Assembly: GCA_036265325.1 (NCBI GenBank)
Contig: DATAPH010000013.1
Span: forward strand, 1-64,000
Reading direction: 5' to 3'
Source: AC-51 sp036265325
GTDB taxonomy: Bacteria > Actinomycetota > UBA4738 > HRBIN12
DNA length: 64,000 nucleotides
The translations under genes and the position numbers were made by a program. Positions 16,619-25,192 of the stretch are shown here, in pieces. The notes under the pieces were generated by a model. That model saw only the letters and a program-made list of their open reading frames with translations, ran no database searches and was not told the DNA's origin. Numbering within the stretch: position 1 is the first letter of the stretch; every line of letters begins with the position of its first letter.

Positions 16619-17751
16619 GGATCGTCGCCGGCGTCGCCACGGACACGGGCCGGGTGCGCGACCACAACGAGGACGCGTACATCGTCGAGCCGCCGCTCTA
16701 CGCCATCGCCGACGGGATGGGCGGTGCGAACGCGGGCGAGGTCGCGTCGCAGCTCGCGCTCGAGACGATCGGCGAGATGCAGCGCGCCGGGGAGACCACG
16801 CTAGACGATGAGGTGCGCGAGGCGAACCGCGTCGTCTTCGCCCGCTCGGGCGAGGACGCGAAGTTCGCCGGGATGGGCACGACGGTCACCGCCGCGCTCG
16901 CCTCGGCCGACGCGCTCCACCTGGTGCACGTCGGGGACAGCCGGGCCTACCTACTGCGTGCGGGGTCGCTCCGCCAACTGACCCGCGACCACACGCTGGT
17001 CGACCGGATGGTCCAGGCCGGTGAGATCAGTCGCGACGAGGCCGACGTACACCCGCACCGCAACGTGTTGATCCGCGCGCTCGGCACCGAGCCGAAGGTC
17101 GACGTCGAGGCGCTCGACCTCGGGCTCCTCGAGGGCGATCAGGTGCTGCTCTGCTCCGACGGACTGCACGACATGGTCACCGAGAGCCAGATCTCGGCGA
17201 TCCTCGACATCGCGCGCGGCGCGCCGCAGGATGCCGCCGACCGACTGGTGCGTTCGGCCAATCGCGCGGGGGGAATCGACAACATCACGGCGATCGTCCT
17301 GGAGGTCGAGCCCGGCGAACCGGAGGTCGGCACGGTGGCCGACGGGCCGACCGCGTCCGAGCTCTCGACGCGGCGCGTGCCGTGGCGCGCGATCACCGTC
17401 GTGCTCGCGACGATCGTGCTGCTGCTGGTCGCCTACACCGTGTTCCGCTCGTACCTCGAGCGGCAGTGGTATCTCGGCGTCAGCGACGGTCACGTGGCGC
17501 TCTACCAAGGCATCCCGGCGGAGCCGTTCGGGATCCACCTCTCGCACGTCGACCTCGATACCGGGATCGACGTGACGGCGATCGCGAAGTTCCCGAGCTA
17601 TCAAGGCCTGAACGAAGGGATCACGTACACGAGCCGTGATAGCGCGTTGCAGACCGTCGCGCAGATGCGGGCCGACCTTCGGAAACAACAACAGCACCAA
17701 CAGCAGCAGCAGCATCACAACAAGAAGAACGGCGGGGGTGGCGGTCAGTGA
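16615..17751 (+). CDS. pstP: PP2C-type Ser/Thr protein phosphatase (PstP)
   Basis: 378 residues. The cytoplasmic PP2C domain (1-235) has the metal-binding motifs VRDHNEDAY, ADGMGGANAGE, VGDSRAYLLR, CSDGLHDMV and GIDNITAIV. A transmembrane helix lies at about 260-280 (AITVVLATIVLLLVAYTVF), followed by an external domain of about 80 residues. It reverses PknB phosphorylation of FHA proteins, PBP and kinase. The extreme C-terminus is a Gln/His-rich tract followed by five glycines, unlike the usual short tail of mycobacterial PstP. GTGA overlap with rodA. Confidence 0.95.
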   Translation: MRIVAGVATDTGRVRDHNEDAYIVEPPLYAIADGMGGANAGEVASQLALETIGEMQRAGETTLDDEVREANRVVFARSGEDAKFAGMGTTVTAALASADALHLVHVGDSRAYLLRAGSLRQLTRDHTLVDRMVQAGEISRDEADVHPHRNVLIRALGTEPKVDVEALDLGLLEGDQVLLCSDGLHDMVTESQISAILDIARGAPQDAADRLVRSANRAGGIDNITAIVLEVEPGEPEVGTVADGPTASELSTRRVPWRAITVVLATIVLLLVAYTVFRSYLERQWYLGVSDGHVALYQGIPAEPFGIHLSHVDLDTGIDVTAIAKFPSYQGLNEGITYTSRDSALQTVAQMRADLRKQQQHQQQQQHHNKKNGGGGGQ

Positions 17752-19115
17752 GCGTGGTCACCGCGGCACCGGCCGCACGAACGCGGCGCATCCGGACGCG
17801 CACGGGGCTCACCGCGACGATCGTCGCCGTCATCGCGAGCGTGCTCGCGTACGCGCTGCAGGGGCTCGGCCTCGACGGCCAGACGCCGGCCAATCTCGCC
17901 GTCTACGGGGTCGTGTTCGCGGTGCTCGCGCTCGGCGGTTGGTACGCCGTGCGCCGGCTCGCGCGCGAGGCCGACCCCGTGCTCTACCCGACCGCGGTGT
18001 TGCTCGGCGGGCTCGGCCTCGCGATGCTCTACCGGCTGATGACGGCGCGCGCGCATCCCGAGTTCGCGACGGAACAAGCGGTGTGGCTCGCGATCGGGCT
18101 TGGCGTGCTTGTCGGCACCCTCGTGCTGATCCGCGACGTCCGGCAGCTCGACGCGTACACGTACACGATCGGCCTCGCCGGCATCGCGCTGTTGCTGCTG
18201 CCGATCGTTCCGGGGATCGGCACAGAGATCAACGGCGCGCGCCTGTGGGTGAACCTCGGGTTCATCACCTTCCAGCCGGCCGAGGCCGGGCGCATCCTGA
18301 TCGTGATCTTCCTGGCGAGCTACCTCGGGCAGCGTCGCGAGCTGCTGGCCACGGGTGTCGGCCGGTTCGGGCTACCGCGCGTCAAAGACCTCGGCCCGAT
18401 CATGCTCGCGTGGGGGGCGTCGCTGCTCGTGTTGTTCCTCGAGCGAGACATGGGCGCGTCGCTCCTGTTGTTCGGCGTGTTCATCGTGATGCTCTGGATC
18501 GCGACCGGCCGATGGGCCTACCTCGTGCTCGGACTGATCCTGTTCGCGATCGGCGCGTACGTCGGCTACCTCGCGTTCTCGCACGTGCAGGTGCGCGTGG
18601 ATGCATGGCTGCACGCGATGGATCCCGGCAAGGTGAACGACGAGGGCTACCAGCTCGCGCAAGGGTGGTTCGCGTTCGCGTCCGGCGGCATGGTCGGCAC
18701 CGGCCTCGGCCTCGGCTCGCCGACGCTGATCCCCTATGTCGGCAGCGACTTCATCCTCGCGGCGTTCGGCGAAGAGCTCGGCATGCTCGGCGTCGCGGCG
18801 ATCCTGCTCCTCTATCTGGTGATCGTCGGTCGCGGCCTGCGGATCGCGGTCGAGCGGCACGACAGCTTCGAGAAGCTGCTCGCCGTCGGGATCACGACCG
18901 TGCTCGGGCTGCAGGTGTTCGTGATCGCCGCGGGGGTCCTTCGCCTCATCCCACTCACCGGGGTGCCGTTACCGCTGGTCAGCTATGGCGGTACGAGCCG
19001 CGTGGCGTCGGCCGTCGCGATCGCGCTGCTGCTCCGCACATCCGCCGGTCCCTATTTCCGGAAACGTCGCGTGCGCGCCAAGACCGAACGAGACGACACG
19101 CAGGTGGCCGCCTAG
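17748..19115 (+). CDS. rodA: RodA/FtsW-family peptidoglycan glycosyltransferase
   Basis: 455 residues from a GTG with about ten to twelve hydrophobic segments, the SEDS family fold. Landmarks are GARLWVNLGFITFQPAE, FLERDMGASLLLFGVF, the Y-Q-L-A-Q-G-W-F segment, a G-L-G-L-G-S-P stretch and PLVSYGGTSRV near the end. It polymerises lipid II into glycan strands with its cognate class B PBP, encoded next (stop and ATG directly adjoining). Position in the fha-pst-pbp-pkn cluster matches RodA rather than the division-specific FtsW. Confidence 0.95.
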   Translation: MSVVTAAPAARTRRIRTRTGLTATIVAVIASVLAYALQGLGLDGQTPANLAVYGVVFAVLALGGWYAVRRLAREADPVLYPTAVLLGGLGLAMLYRLMTARAHPEFATEQAVWLAIGLGVLVGTLVLIRDVRQLDAYTYTIGLAGIALLLLPIVPGIGTEINGARLWVNLGFITFQPAEAGRILIVIFLASYLGQRRELLATGVGRFGLPRVKDLGPIMLAWGASLLVLFLERDMGASLLLFGVFIVMLWIATGRWAYLVLGLILFAIGAYVGYLAFSHVQVRVDAWLHAMDPGKVNDEGYQLAQGWFAFASGGMVGTGLGLGSPTLIPYVGSDFILAAFGEELGMLGVAAILLLYLVIVGRGLRIAVERHDSFEKLLAVGITTVLGLQVFVIAAGVLRLIPLTGVPLPLVSYGGTSRVASAVAIALLLRTSAGPYFRKRRVRAKTERDDTQVAA

Positions 19116-20651
19116 ATGGACCGCCAGATCCGTCGCCTCGGGATCGCGTTCGTCGCGCTGTTCGCGGTGCTGTTCGGGCAGGTTGCCTACGTGCAGGTGG
19201 TCGCCGCCGACCGCATCGCCAACGAACCCGCCAACGCGCCTCGCCAGATCAAGGCCGAGTACGCGGTCGAACGAGGCCAGATCCTCGCCTCGAACCGCAC
19301 GACCGTCCTCGCGGAGTCCACGCCGAACCCCGACACGTCGTCCCCGTACAAGTACCTGCGGAAGTACCCCAACGGCGAGCTCTGGGGTCAGCTGACGGGC
19401 TACTATTCGCGCATCTACGGTCGCACCGGCCTCGAGCAGGCGATGAACTCCTTCCTCTCCGGGACGGCGCCGGAGTTCGCGACGCAGAACCTGACCGACA
19501 TCCTGTTGGGTCGGCCCAAACGGGGCGGCACGGTCATCACCACGCTCGTCCCGCGCGTGCAGGCGACGGCGCGGAAGGCCCTCGGCTCGCACCAGGGCGC
19601 GGTCGTTGCCATCGACCCGAGCAACGGCGACATCCTGGCGATGTACTCCAACCCCGGCTTCGACCCCAACGCGCTATCGACGGGCAGCGACCAGGAGATC
19701 GAGAAGGCCTGGCAGCAACTCATTGCCGACCCGGCTCACCCCCTCGTCTCGCACGCGTTCCAGGACCTGTACCTGCCCGGCTCGACGTTCAAGACGATCA
19801 CCGCGAGCGCCGCGCTCGAGAACAACTGGCCACCGTCCAAGACATGGAAGAACCCGCACCAGCTCGACCTGCCGCAGACCACGAGCACCATCCAGAACTT
19901 CGGCAACGAGCTCTGCAACGGCGGCTCGTCGACCGTCACGATGGAAGAGGCGTTCACCGAGTCGTGCAACGTCACGTTCGCCCAGATCGGGATGGCGCTC
20001 GGTGCCGACAAGATGACCGCACAGGCGCAGGCCTACGGCCTGTGCAAGATCGCGCCGGTTGAAGGACAGCCGGCGCCGTGCCTGAACGACACGATCCCGT
20101 TCATCTTGCCGTGGCAGACGGGGCGGTTCCCCGAGGCGCAGTACTTCGACAACAACGAGCCGGCGCTGGCGCGATCCTCGATCGGCCTCGACAACGACCT
20201 GCTGAACCCGCTGCACATCGCGCTGATCGCGTCGGCGATCGCGAACGGCGGCACGCTGTACGAACCGAGGCTGGTCACGGAGGTCCGCGACGCGACCACC
20301 GGCCAGACGATCACGACCTTCGACCCACAGGACTACAGCCACCCGCTGACGTCGACGTCGGCGACCGAGCTCCGCCAGATGATGGTCAACGTCGTCGCGA
20401 ACGGCACCGGCTATCTCGCGCAGATCCCCGGTGTGACGGTCGCCGGTAAGACGGGCACATCCGCCAACACCCACGGGCCGCCGAACGCGTGGTTCACATC
20501 GTTCGCGCCGGCGGGACAGGGACAGACGGCGCGCATCGCCGTGGGGGTTATCGTGCTCGACGGTGGCGCCCTCGGGAGCGAGGCCACCGGCGGCCAGGTG
20601 GCGGCCCCGATCGCGAAGCAGGTCATCGAGTCCTACCTACAGCGCGGCTGA
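19116..20651 (+). CDS. pbpA: Class B penicillin-binding protein (PbpA)
   Basis: 511 residues. One N-terminal membrane anchor (about 8-28), a dimerisation/pedestal domain, then the transpeptidase domain with the three active-site motifs: GSTFK with the nucleophile Ser223, SCN at about 283-285 and KTGTS at about 445. It cross-links peptidoglycan outside the membrane in partnership with RodA, whose gene ends directly before it. In mycobacteria PbpA is a target of PknB signalling, in keeping with the cluster. Length is normal for the family. Confidence 0.96.
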   Translation: MDRQIRRLGIAFVALFAVLFGQVAYVQVVAADRIANEPANAPRQIKAEYAVERGQILASNRTTVLAESTPNPDTSSPYKYLRKYPNGELWGQLTGYYSRIYGRTGLEQAMNSFLSGTAPEFATQNLTDILLGRPKRGGTVITTLVPRVQATARKALGSHQGAVVAIDPSNGDILAMYSNPGFDPNALSTGSDQEIEKAWQQLIADPAHPLVSHAFQDLYLPGSTFKTITASAALENNWPPSKTWKNPHQLDLPQTTSTIQNFGNELCNGGSSTVTMEEAFTESCNVTFAQIGMALGADKMTAQAQAYGLCKIAPVEGQPAPCLNDTIPFILPWQTGRFPEAQYFDNNEPALARSSIGLDNDLLNPLHIALIASAIANGGTLYEPRLVTEVRDATTGQTITTFDPQDYSHPLTSTSATELRQMMVNVVANGTGYLAQIPGVTVAGKTGTSANTHGPPNAWFTSFAPAGQGQTARIAVGVIVLDGGALGSEATGGQVAAPIAKQVIESYLQRG

Positions 20652-20671
20652 GACGGAAGGGACCGGAGCGG

Positions 20672-22357
20672 GTGGAACAACAGACGATCGGCGAGCGCTA
20701 CACCGTCGAGGCTCGCATCGGTCAAGGCGGCATGGCCGAGGTCTTCCGTGGCTTCGACCCGCAGCTGGACCGGACCGTCGCGATCAAGATCCTCGGACAC
20801 CCGTTCGACCGCGACGCCGGCTTCGTGACGCGGTTCCGCCGAGAGGCGCAGGCCGCCGCGCGACTCAACCATCCGAACATCGTCGGCGTGTACGATGCGG
20901 GCTCGGACGGTGACACGCAATACATCGTCATGGAGTACATCGAGGGGCGCACGCTCGCGTCGTTCCTTGCCGGCGGCGGCGAGCCGACGCCGATGCAGGC
21001 CGTCGAGCTGGTCGAGAAGGTCGCCTCGGCGCTTCAAGCCGCGCACGAGCACGGCATCATCCACCGCGACATCAAGCCAGCCAACGTGATGGTCACCCGG
21101 TCCGGCGCGGTCAAGGTGATGGACTTCGGCATCGCGCGGCTGCAGACCGACGCGACCGCGCCGCAGACGTCGTCGGTGATCGGCACGCCCGCGTACTTCT
21201 CCCCCGAGCAGGCGCAGGGTCAGCCGGTCGACGCGCGCTCCGACATCTACTCGCTGGGATGCGTCCTGTACGAGATGCTCGCGCATCACCAGGCGTTCAC
21301 CGGCGATACGCCCGTCGCGATCGCCTACAAGCAGGTGAACGAGACGCCGCCCCCGCCCTCGGCGGCCAACCCCGACGTGCCGCCGCGTCTGGACGCCGTC
21401 GTCATGAAGTGCCTGGCGAAGAACCCGGCGAACCGGTACCAGACGGCCGGCGAGCTCATCGCCGACCTCGAACGGGTTCGCCAGGGCATCGACGTCGAGG
21501 CGACACCGTTGTTGCCGGTGGTCGGCGACGCCACGGCAACGCAAGTGATCGCGCGGCAGCCGACGGAGGTGATGGCGCCGCCGGAGCCCGAGGGGTCGTC
21601 CAAGCGCGTGTGGCTCGGCGTCTTGATCGGCGCGATCATCGTTGCGCTGCTTGGCGTCGGTGGATATCTCCTTGCGCAGAGCTTCGACAGCAACAAGGCG
21701 ACGAGCAAGCCGATGCCGAACGTGGTGGGCAAGCAGTACACCGACGCGAAGGCGACGCTCGAGAACCAGTACGGCCTGACCGTGAGCAAGAACGCCAAGA
21801 CCACGCCGTCGGTTCCGCCGGGACAGGTCGTGGCGCAGAACATCAACCCGAACGACCCGGTCGAGCCCGGCACCAGCGTGATCCTGACGGTCGCCGAGAA
21901 GCCGCCCGAGGTCGTCGTGCCGAGCTTGCGGTGTTTGAGCCTGCAGGCGGCACAGGCCGCGCTCCCGACCGGACTGTCCCTCGGAGGGAAGGTTACCGCC
22001 ACGACGCCCGACACCGCGTGTCCGCCCGGCGCGATCATCGACCAGAGCCCGGCGGCGAACGACCAGGTGCAGCAGGGCACCTTGGTCGACGTGACGCTCA
22101 ACCCCACCGCGCCGACGACCGTCACCCTCGACGACTACACCTGCGTGCCGTTCGGAAAGGCGAAGGCCGAACTGAAGAAGCTCCAGCTCGTCGTCGCGTA
22201 TCGAGGCAGCACGACACCGCTCGCACAATGCCCCAACCCGAACTTCGTCGCGCTCCAACAGCCCCCGCCCGGGACCGTCGTGCCGGTCGGCAGTACCGTG
22301 AACCTCTACACGGGCTCGGCAGAGAGCCCGTCGCCGACCGGGAGTCCGTCGCCGTGA
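20672..22357 (+). CDS. pknB: Ser/Thr protein kinase with three PASTA domains (PknB)
   Basis: 561 residues from a GTG behind GGAG. The kinase domain covers about 8-270, with glycine loop GQGGMAEVF, VAIKIL, HRDIKPANV (about 131) and DFGIARL (about 151), then activation segment VIGTPAYFSPEQA. A transmembrane helix lies at 313-338. Three extracellular PASTA domains follow (about 345-408, 411-480, 484-550), then a Ser/Pro tail. PASTA domains sense muropeptides or lipid II, and the kinase controls wall synthesis and division. PASTA 2 and 3 each hold two Cys exactly 29 residues apart (421/450 and 491/520), which PASTA 1 lacks. GTGA overlap with the thyX-like gene. Confidence 0.96.
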   Translation: MEQQTIGERYTVEARIGQGGMAEVFRGFDPQLDRTVAIKILGHPFDRDAGFVTRFRREAQAAARLNHPNIVGVYDAGSDGDTQYIVMEYIEGRTLASFLAGGGEPTPMQAVELVEKVASALQAAHEHGIIHRDIKPANVMVTRSGAVKVMDFGIARLQTDATAPQTSSVIGTPAYFSPEQAQGQPVDARSDIYSLGCVLYEMLAHHQAFTGDTPVAIAYKQVNETPPPPSAANPDVPPRLDAVVMKCLAKNPANRYQTAGELIADLERVRQGIDVEATPLLPVVGDATATQVIARQPTEVMAPPEPEGSSKRVWLGVLIGAIIVALLGVGGYLLAQSFDSNKATSKPMPNVVGKQYTDAKATLENQYGLTVSKNAKTTPSVPPGQVVAQNINPNDPVEPGTSVILTVAEKPPEVVVPSLRCLSLQAAQAALPTGLSLGGKVTATTPDTACPPGAIIDQSPAANDQVQQGTLVDVTLNPTAPTTVTLDDYTCVPFGKAKAELKKLQLVVAYRGSTTPLAQCPNPNFVALQQPPPGTVVPVGSTVNLYTGSAESPSPTGSPSP

Positions 22358-23949
22358 CCGAGTACGTCATCGAACAGTTCACGCCGCAGGAGCGCGCCAC
22401 CCTCGAGCCGTTCGTCTCGAACCTCGACGGTCCGGTGTTCGCGCTGACGAACCTGCCCGAGGCGGTGAAGGGCGCGATGTTCGCGCGCTACTCGCGCACG
22501 ACGAAGTCGCTTCGCCGGTTGTTCCTCGACGAGTTCGCCGACGACGTGTTGCGCCTCGGGACGGCGGAGGCGCGCGGTCGGTCGGAACGCGCTGCGGGGA
22601 TCTATGAGCGCGTCTTCGTCGAGTACGGCGACGACTCGGTGGCGCAGCTCGGCGGTGTCCACCTCGCCTGCGAACAGTCGTCGCAGCTGTTGGCCAAGGC
22701 GTTGGAGTGGGGCCGCTTGGGGGCGTACCTCGAGCAGTCGACGCGCTACATGCGCTACGACGACAAGCCCGGCGGCCGGTGGCGGGCGACCGTGCCCGCC
22801 GAGCTGGAGCACACGCCGCTCGCCGACACGTACGCCGCGTTCCTCGAGGACGCGTTCACGATCTACGGCGAGCTGTACGAGCGGTTGGAGCCCTGGTTCA
22901 AGGAGCGGTTCCCCAAGCAGCCCGACGACACCGAGTTCGTGTACCGCCAGACGATGCTGGCCAAGACCTGCGACACGCTGCGGATGCTCCTGCCGGCGGG
23001 CACGCGATCCAACCTCGGCATCTACGCGACCGGTCAGTCCTACGAACAGCTCCTGATGCGCCTGGCACAGCATCCGCTCGCCGAGATGCGCGACTACGGC
23101 GACCTCATCCTGCTCGAGCTCCGCACGCTGATCCCTGAGTTCCTGAAGCGGGTCGACCAACAAGAGCGGGGCATCGCCTGGACGGACTACTGGAAGGCCG
23201 TGCGGGAACGGACCGACGAGCTCACGCACAAGCTCGTCGGCGACATCGAACCCGAGCCGCGTGGCTTGGTCAACTTGGTTGACTATGACCCCGACGGCGA
23301 GCAGAAGGTTACCGCGGCGGTGCTCTACGCGCACAGCGCCCTCCCCGACGATCAGCTGCTCGAGGTCGTCCGCAGGATGACCGACGAAGATCGCGCCCAG
23401 ATCTTGGCGACGAGCATCGGCGACCGAGGGAACCGCCGGCACAAGCCCGGCCGTGCATGGGAGCGCACGCAGTACCGCTTCGACGTGCTCTGCGATTACG
23501 GCGCCTACCGCGACCTGCAGCGCCACCGCCCGCTGACACTCGAGTGGCAGCGGCTGACGCCGGCGTTCGGGTACGACGTCCCAGAGGCGATCACCGAGGC
23601 AGGCCTGGCCGACCGGTGGGATCACGTCATGACGCGCTCGCGCGCGACGTACGAGGCCATCGCCGCGGCCGGCCTTCCGGATGTCGCGCAGTACGCGGTG
23701 TCCATGGCCTACCGGATCCGGTTCGTGATGCAGATGACGGCGCGGGAAGCGATGCACCTCACGGAGCTCCGGTCCCAGCCAGCGGGGCACCCGGTGTACC
23801 GCACGGTCGCGCAGGAGATGCACCGGCAGATCTCGGCGGTGCATCCTGCGATCGGCGCCGCGTTCACGCACATCTCGTACGAGGACGTCGACCTGGAGCG
23901 CCTCGAGGCGGAGCGGCGGACCGAGCGCGAACGGAAGGCGCGGAGCTAG
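22354..23949 (+). CDS. Double-length ThyX-like (FAD-dependent thymidylate synthase family) protein
   Basis: 531 residues from a GTG overlapping the pknB stop. ThyX subunits are usually 220-260 residues, and this protein looks like two ThyX-like halves. The first half has YSRTTKSLRRLFLDEF and EQSTRY (127-132), which matches the S-x-R-Y end of the ThyX signature R-H-R-x7-S, but the R-H-R part is replaced by WGR. The second half has QRHRPLTLEWQRL with R-H-R at 390-392 but no matching Ser. It may be a pseudodimeric ThyX that makes dTMP from dUMP, or a paralogue with another flavin role. Canonical dTMP activity cannot be assumed. Confidence 0.75.
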   Translation: MTEYVIEQFTPQERATLEPFVSNLDGPVFALTNLPEAVKGAMFARYSRTTKSLRRLFLDEFADDVLRLGTAEARGRSERAAGIYERVFVEYGDDSVAQLGGVHLACEQSSQLLAKALEWGRLGAYLEQSTRYMRYDDKPGGRWRATVPAELEHTPLADTYAAFLEDAFTIYGELYERLEPWFKERFPKQPDDTEFVYRQTMLAKTCDTLRMLLPAGTRSNLGIYATGQSYEQLLMRLAQHPLAEMRDYGDLILLELRTLIPEFLKRVDQQERGIAWTDYWKAVRERTDELTHKLVGDIEPEPRGLVNLVDYDPDGEQKVTAAVLYAHSALPDDQLLEVVRRMTDEDRAQILATSIGDRGNRRHKPGRAWERTQYRFDVLCDYGAYRDLQRHRPLTLEWQRLTPAFGYDVPEAITEAGLADRWDHVMTRSRATYEAIAAAGLPDVAQYAVSMAYRIRFVMQMTAREAMHLTELRSQPAGHPVYRTVAQEMHRQISAVHPAIGAAFTHISYEDVDLERLEAERRTERERKARS

Positions 23950-23968
23950 CTCGCACCGGCTCCGCGCC

Positions 23969-23974
23969 TATCCT
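23969..23974 (+). promoter_or_regulatory. -10 box (TATCCT) of a leaderless promoter
   Basis: TATCCT ends 6 bases before the GTG at 23981, giving the glycosyltransferase gene its own start of transcription after the thyX-like gene. Confidence 0.45.
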
Positions 23975-23980
23975 CGGGAG

Positions 23981-25192
23981 GTGCGTTCCGCAGAGCTCTC
24001 TCGCACCGAGCGACGCAACGCGATCATCGCCGGGTTGATCCTCGTCGCGGCATCGGCCGTCATCCTGACCGTCGCGCTCGGCGTCGGCACGATGAAGGAC
24101 CTCGAGGTCTATCTGCTCGCGGGACGTCGGTTCGGCGACGGGGCGACGCTGTACGGCGAGCGTTTCGGGCAGGCGCTGCCGACGCCGCTGCCGTACACAT
24201 ATCCCCCGATGTGGGCTGCGGTGATGGCGCTCGTCGCCTGGCTGCCGTGGCGGGCCGTCGACGTCGCGTGGACGCTCGTCGACCTCGCGCTGCTCGTGTG
24301 GGCCGTGCGGATCTCGTACGCGCGGTTCCTCGACCGGCTCGGCGGGCGGCGATGGATCGCGTGGGCATGCTTGATCGCGGTCTGCGGTCTCACCGCGCCG
24401 GTTCTGTCGGTGTTCGACCTCGGGCAGCTCGGGATCGTGCTGATGGCGTTGGTGCTCGCGGACGCGCTGCCTCGAACGAGACGGCTGCCGGGCGGCGTGT
24501 TGGTCGGGATCGCCACGGCGATCAAGCTGCTGCCGGGCGTGTTCGTCCTCTACTGGGCGATCACGAAGCGGTGGCGGGCGGCCGCGATCGCAAGCGCAAC
24601 CGCGATCGGGCTCTGGGCGCTGACCGCGCTCGTACGCCCCAGCGTGTCGAGCACGTACTGGTTCCAGATCGCGATCCACCCGGAACGGGCGGGTGACGCG
24701 TCCGATGTCTTCAACCAATCGTTGAACGGGATGCTGCAGCGCGCCGGCCAGGGAACGATGTGGTCGTCGACGGCGGTGTGGGCGGTGGTCGCCGCAGCCG
24801 TGTTGGCGGTCGGACTTCTGCGCGCACGCGACGCGCACGTCGCGGGCGACGAGCTCGCGGCGGTCTCGATCGTGGCGCTCGCGGGCGTCTTGATCTCACC
24901 GATCTCGTGGGTGCACCACGCGGTGTGGATCGTGCCGGTCACCGGCGTGCTGCTGGGAGACGGACGCGCGCAGGGCCGATGGATCGCGTGGGGCGGAACG
25001 ATGCTCTTGTTCCTCGCCGATGTGCCCCTGTGGGGCCGGGCCGGCGTGCCGCTCGGCCCATTCGGGGTCGTCGCGGAGAACGCGTTCGTGCTCGCGATGC
25101 TCGTGCTGTTGGTGCTGCTGCCGATCGAGCGTGCGGAGGATCCGATCGTGCTGCCCGACCTGGAGGCTGCCGAGGCGGCTACGCACGCGTGA
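23981..25192 (+). CDS. GT87-type polyprenol-phosphate mannosyltransferase family membrane protein (DUF2029)
   Basis: 403 residues with about ten hydrophobic segments. An early external loop holds DLEVYLLAGRRFGDGATLYG and YTYPPMWAAVMAL; the acidic D-x-x-V-Y and Y-T-Y-P-P patterns mark the GT87 family, which includes mycobacterial PimE and arabinofuranosyl/mannosyl transferases using polyprenyl-phosphate sugars. It probably adds a hexose to an envelope lipid or glycan on the outer face of the membrane. Next to wall-synthesis genes this fits, but the acceptor is unknown. Its stop overlaps the next GTG. Confidence 0.8.
   Translation: MRSAELSRTERRNAIIAGLILVAASAVILTVALGVGTMKDLEVYLLAGRRFGDGATLYGERFGQALPTPLPYTYPPMWAAVMALVAWLPWRAVDVAWTLVDLALLVWAVRISYARFLDRLGGRRWIAWACLIAVCGLTAPVLSVFDLGQLGIVLMALVLADALPRTRRLPGGVLVGIATAIKLLPGVFVLYWAITKRWRAAAIASATAIGLWALTALVRPSVSSTYWFQIAIHPERAGDASDVFNQSLNGMLQRAGQGTMWSSTAVWAVVAAAVLAVGLLRARDAHVAGDELAAVSIVALAGVLISPISWVHHAVWIVPVTGVLLGDGRAQGRWIAWGGTMLLFLADVPLWGRAGVPLGPFGVVAENAFVLAMLVLLVLLPIERAEDPIVLPDLEAAEAATHA

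Noticed and set aside
17636..20062. An 808-codon plus-strand frame over rodA and pbpA
   Set aside because: It overlaps two well-defined genes in another frame and reads as Arg/Ala/Gly-rich sequence without motifs.
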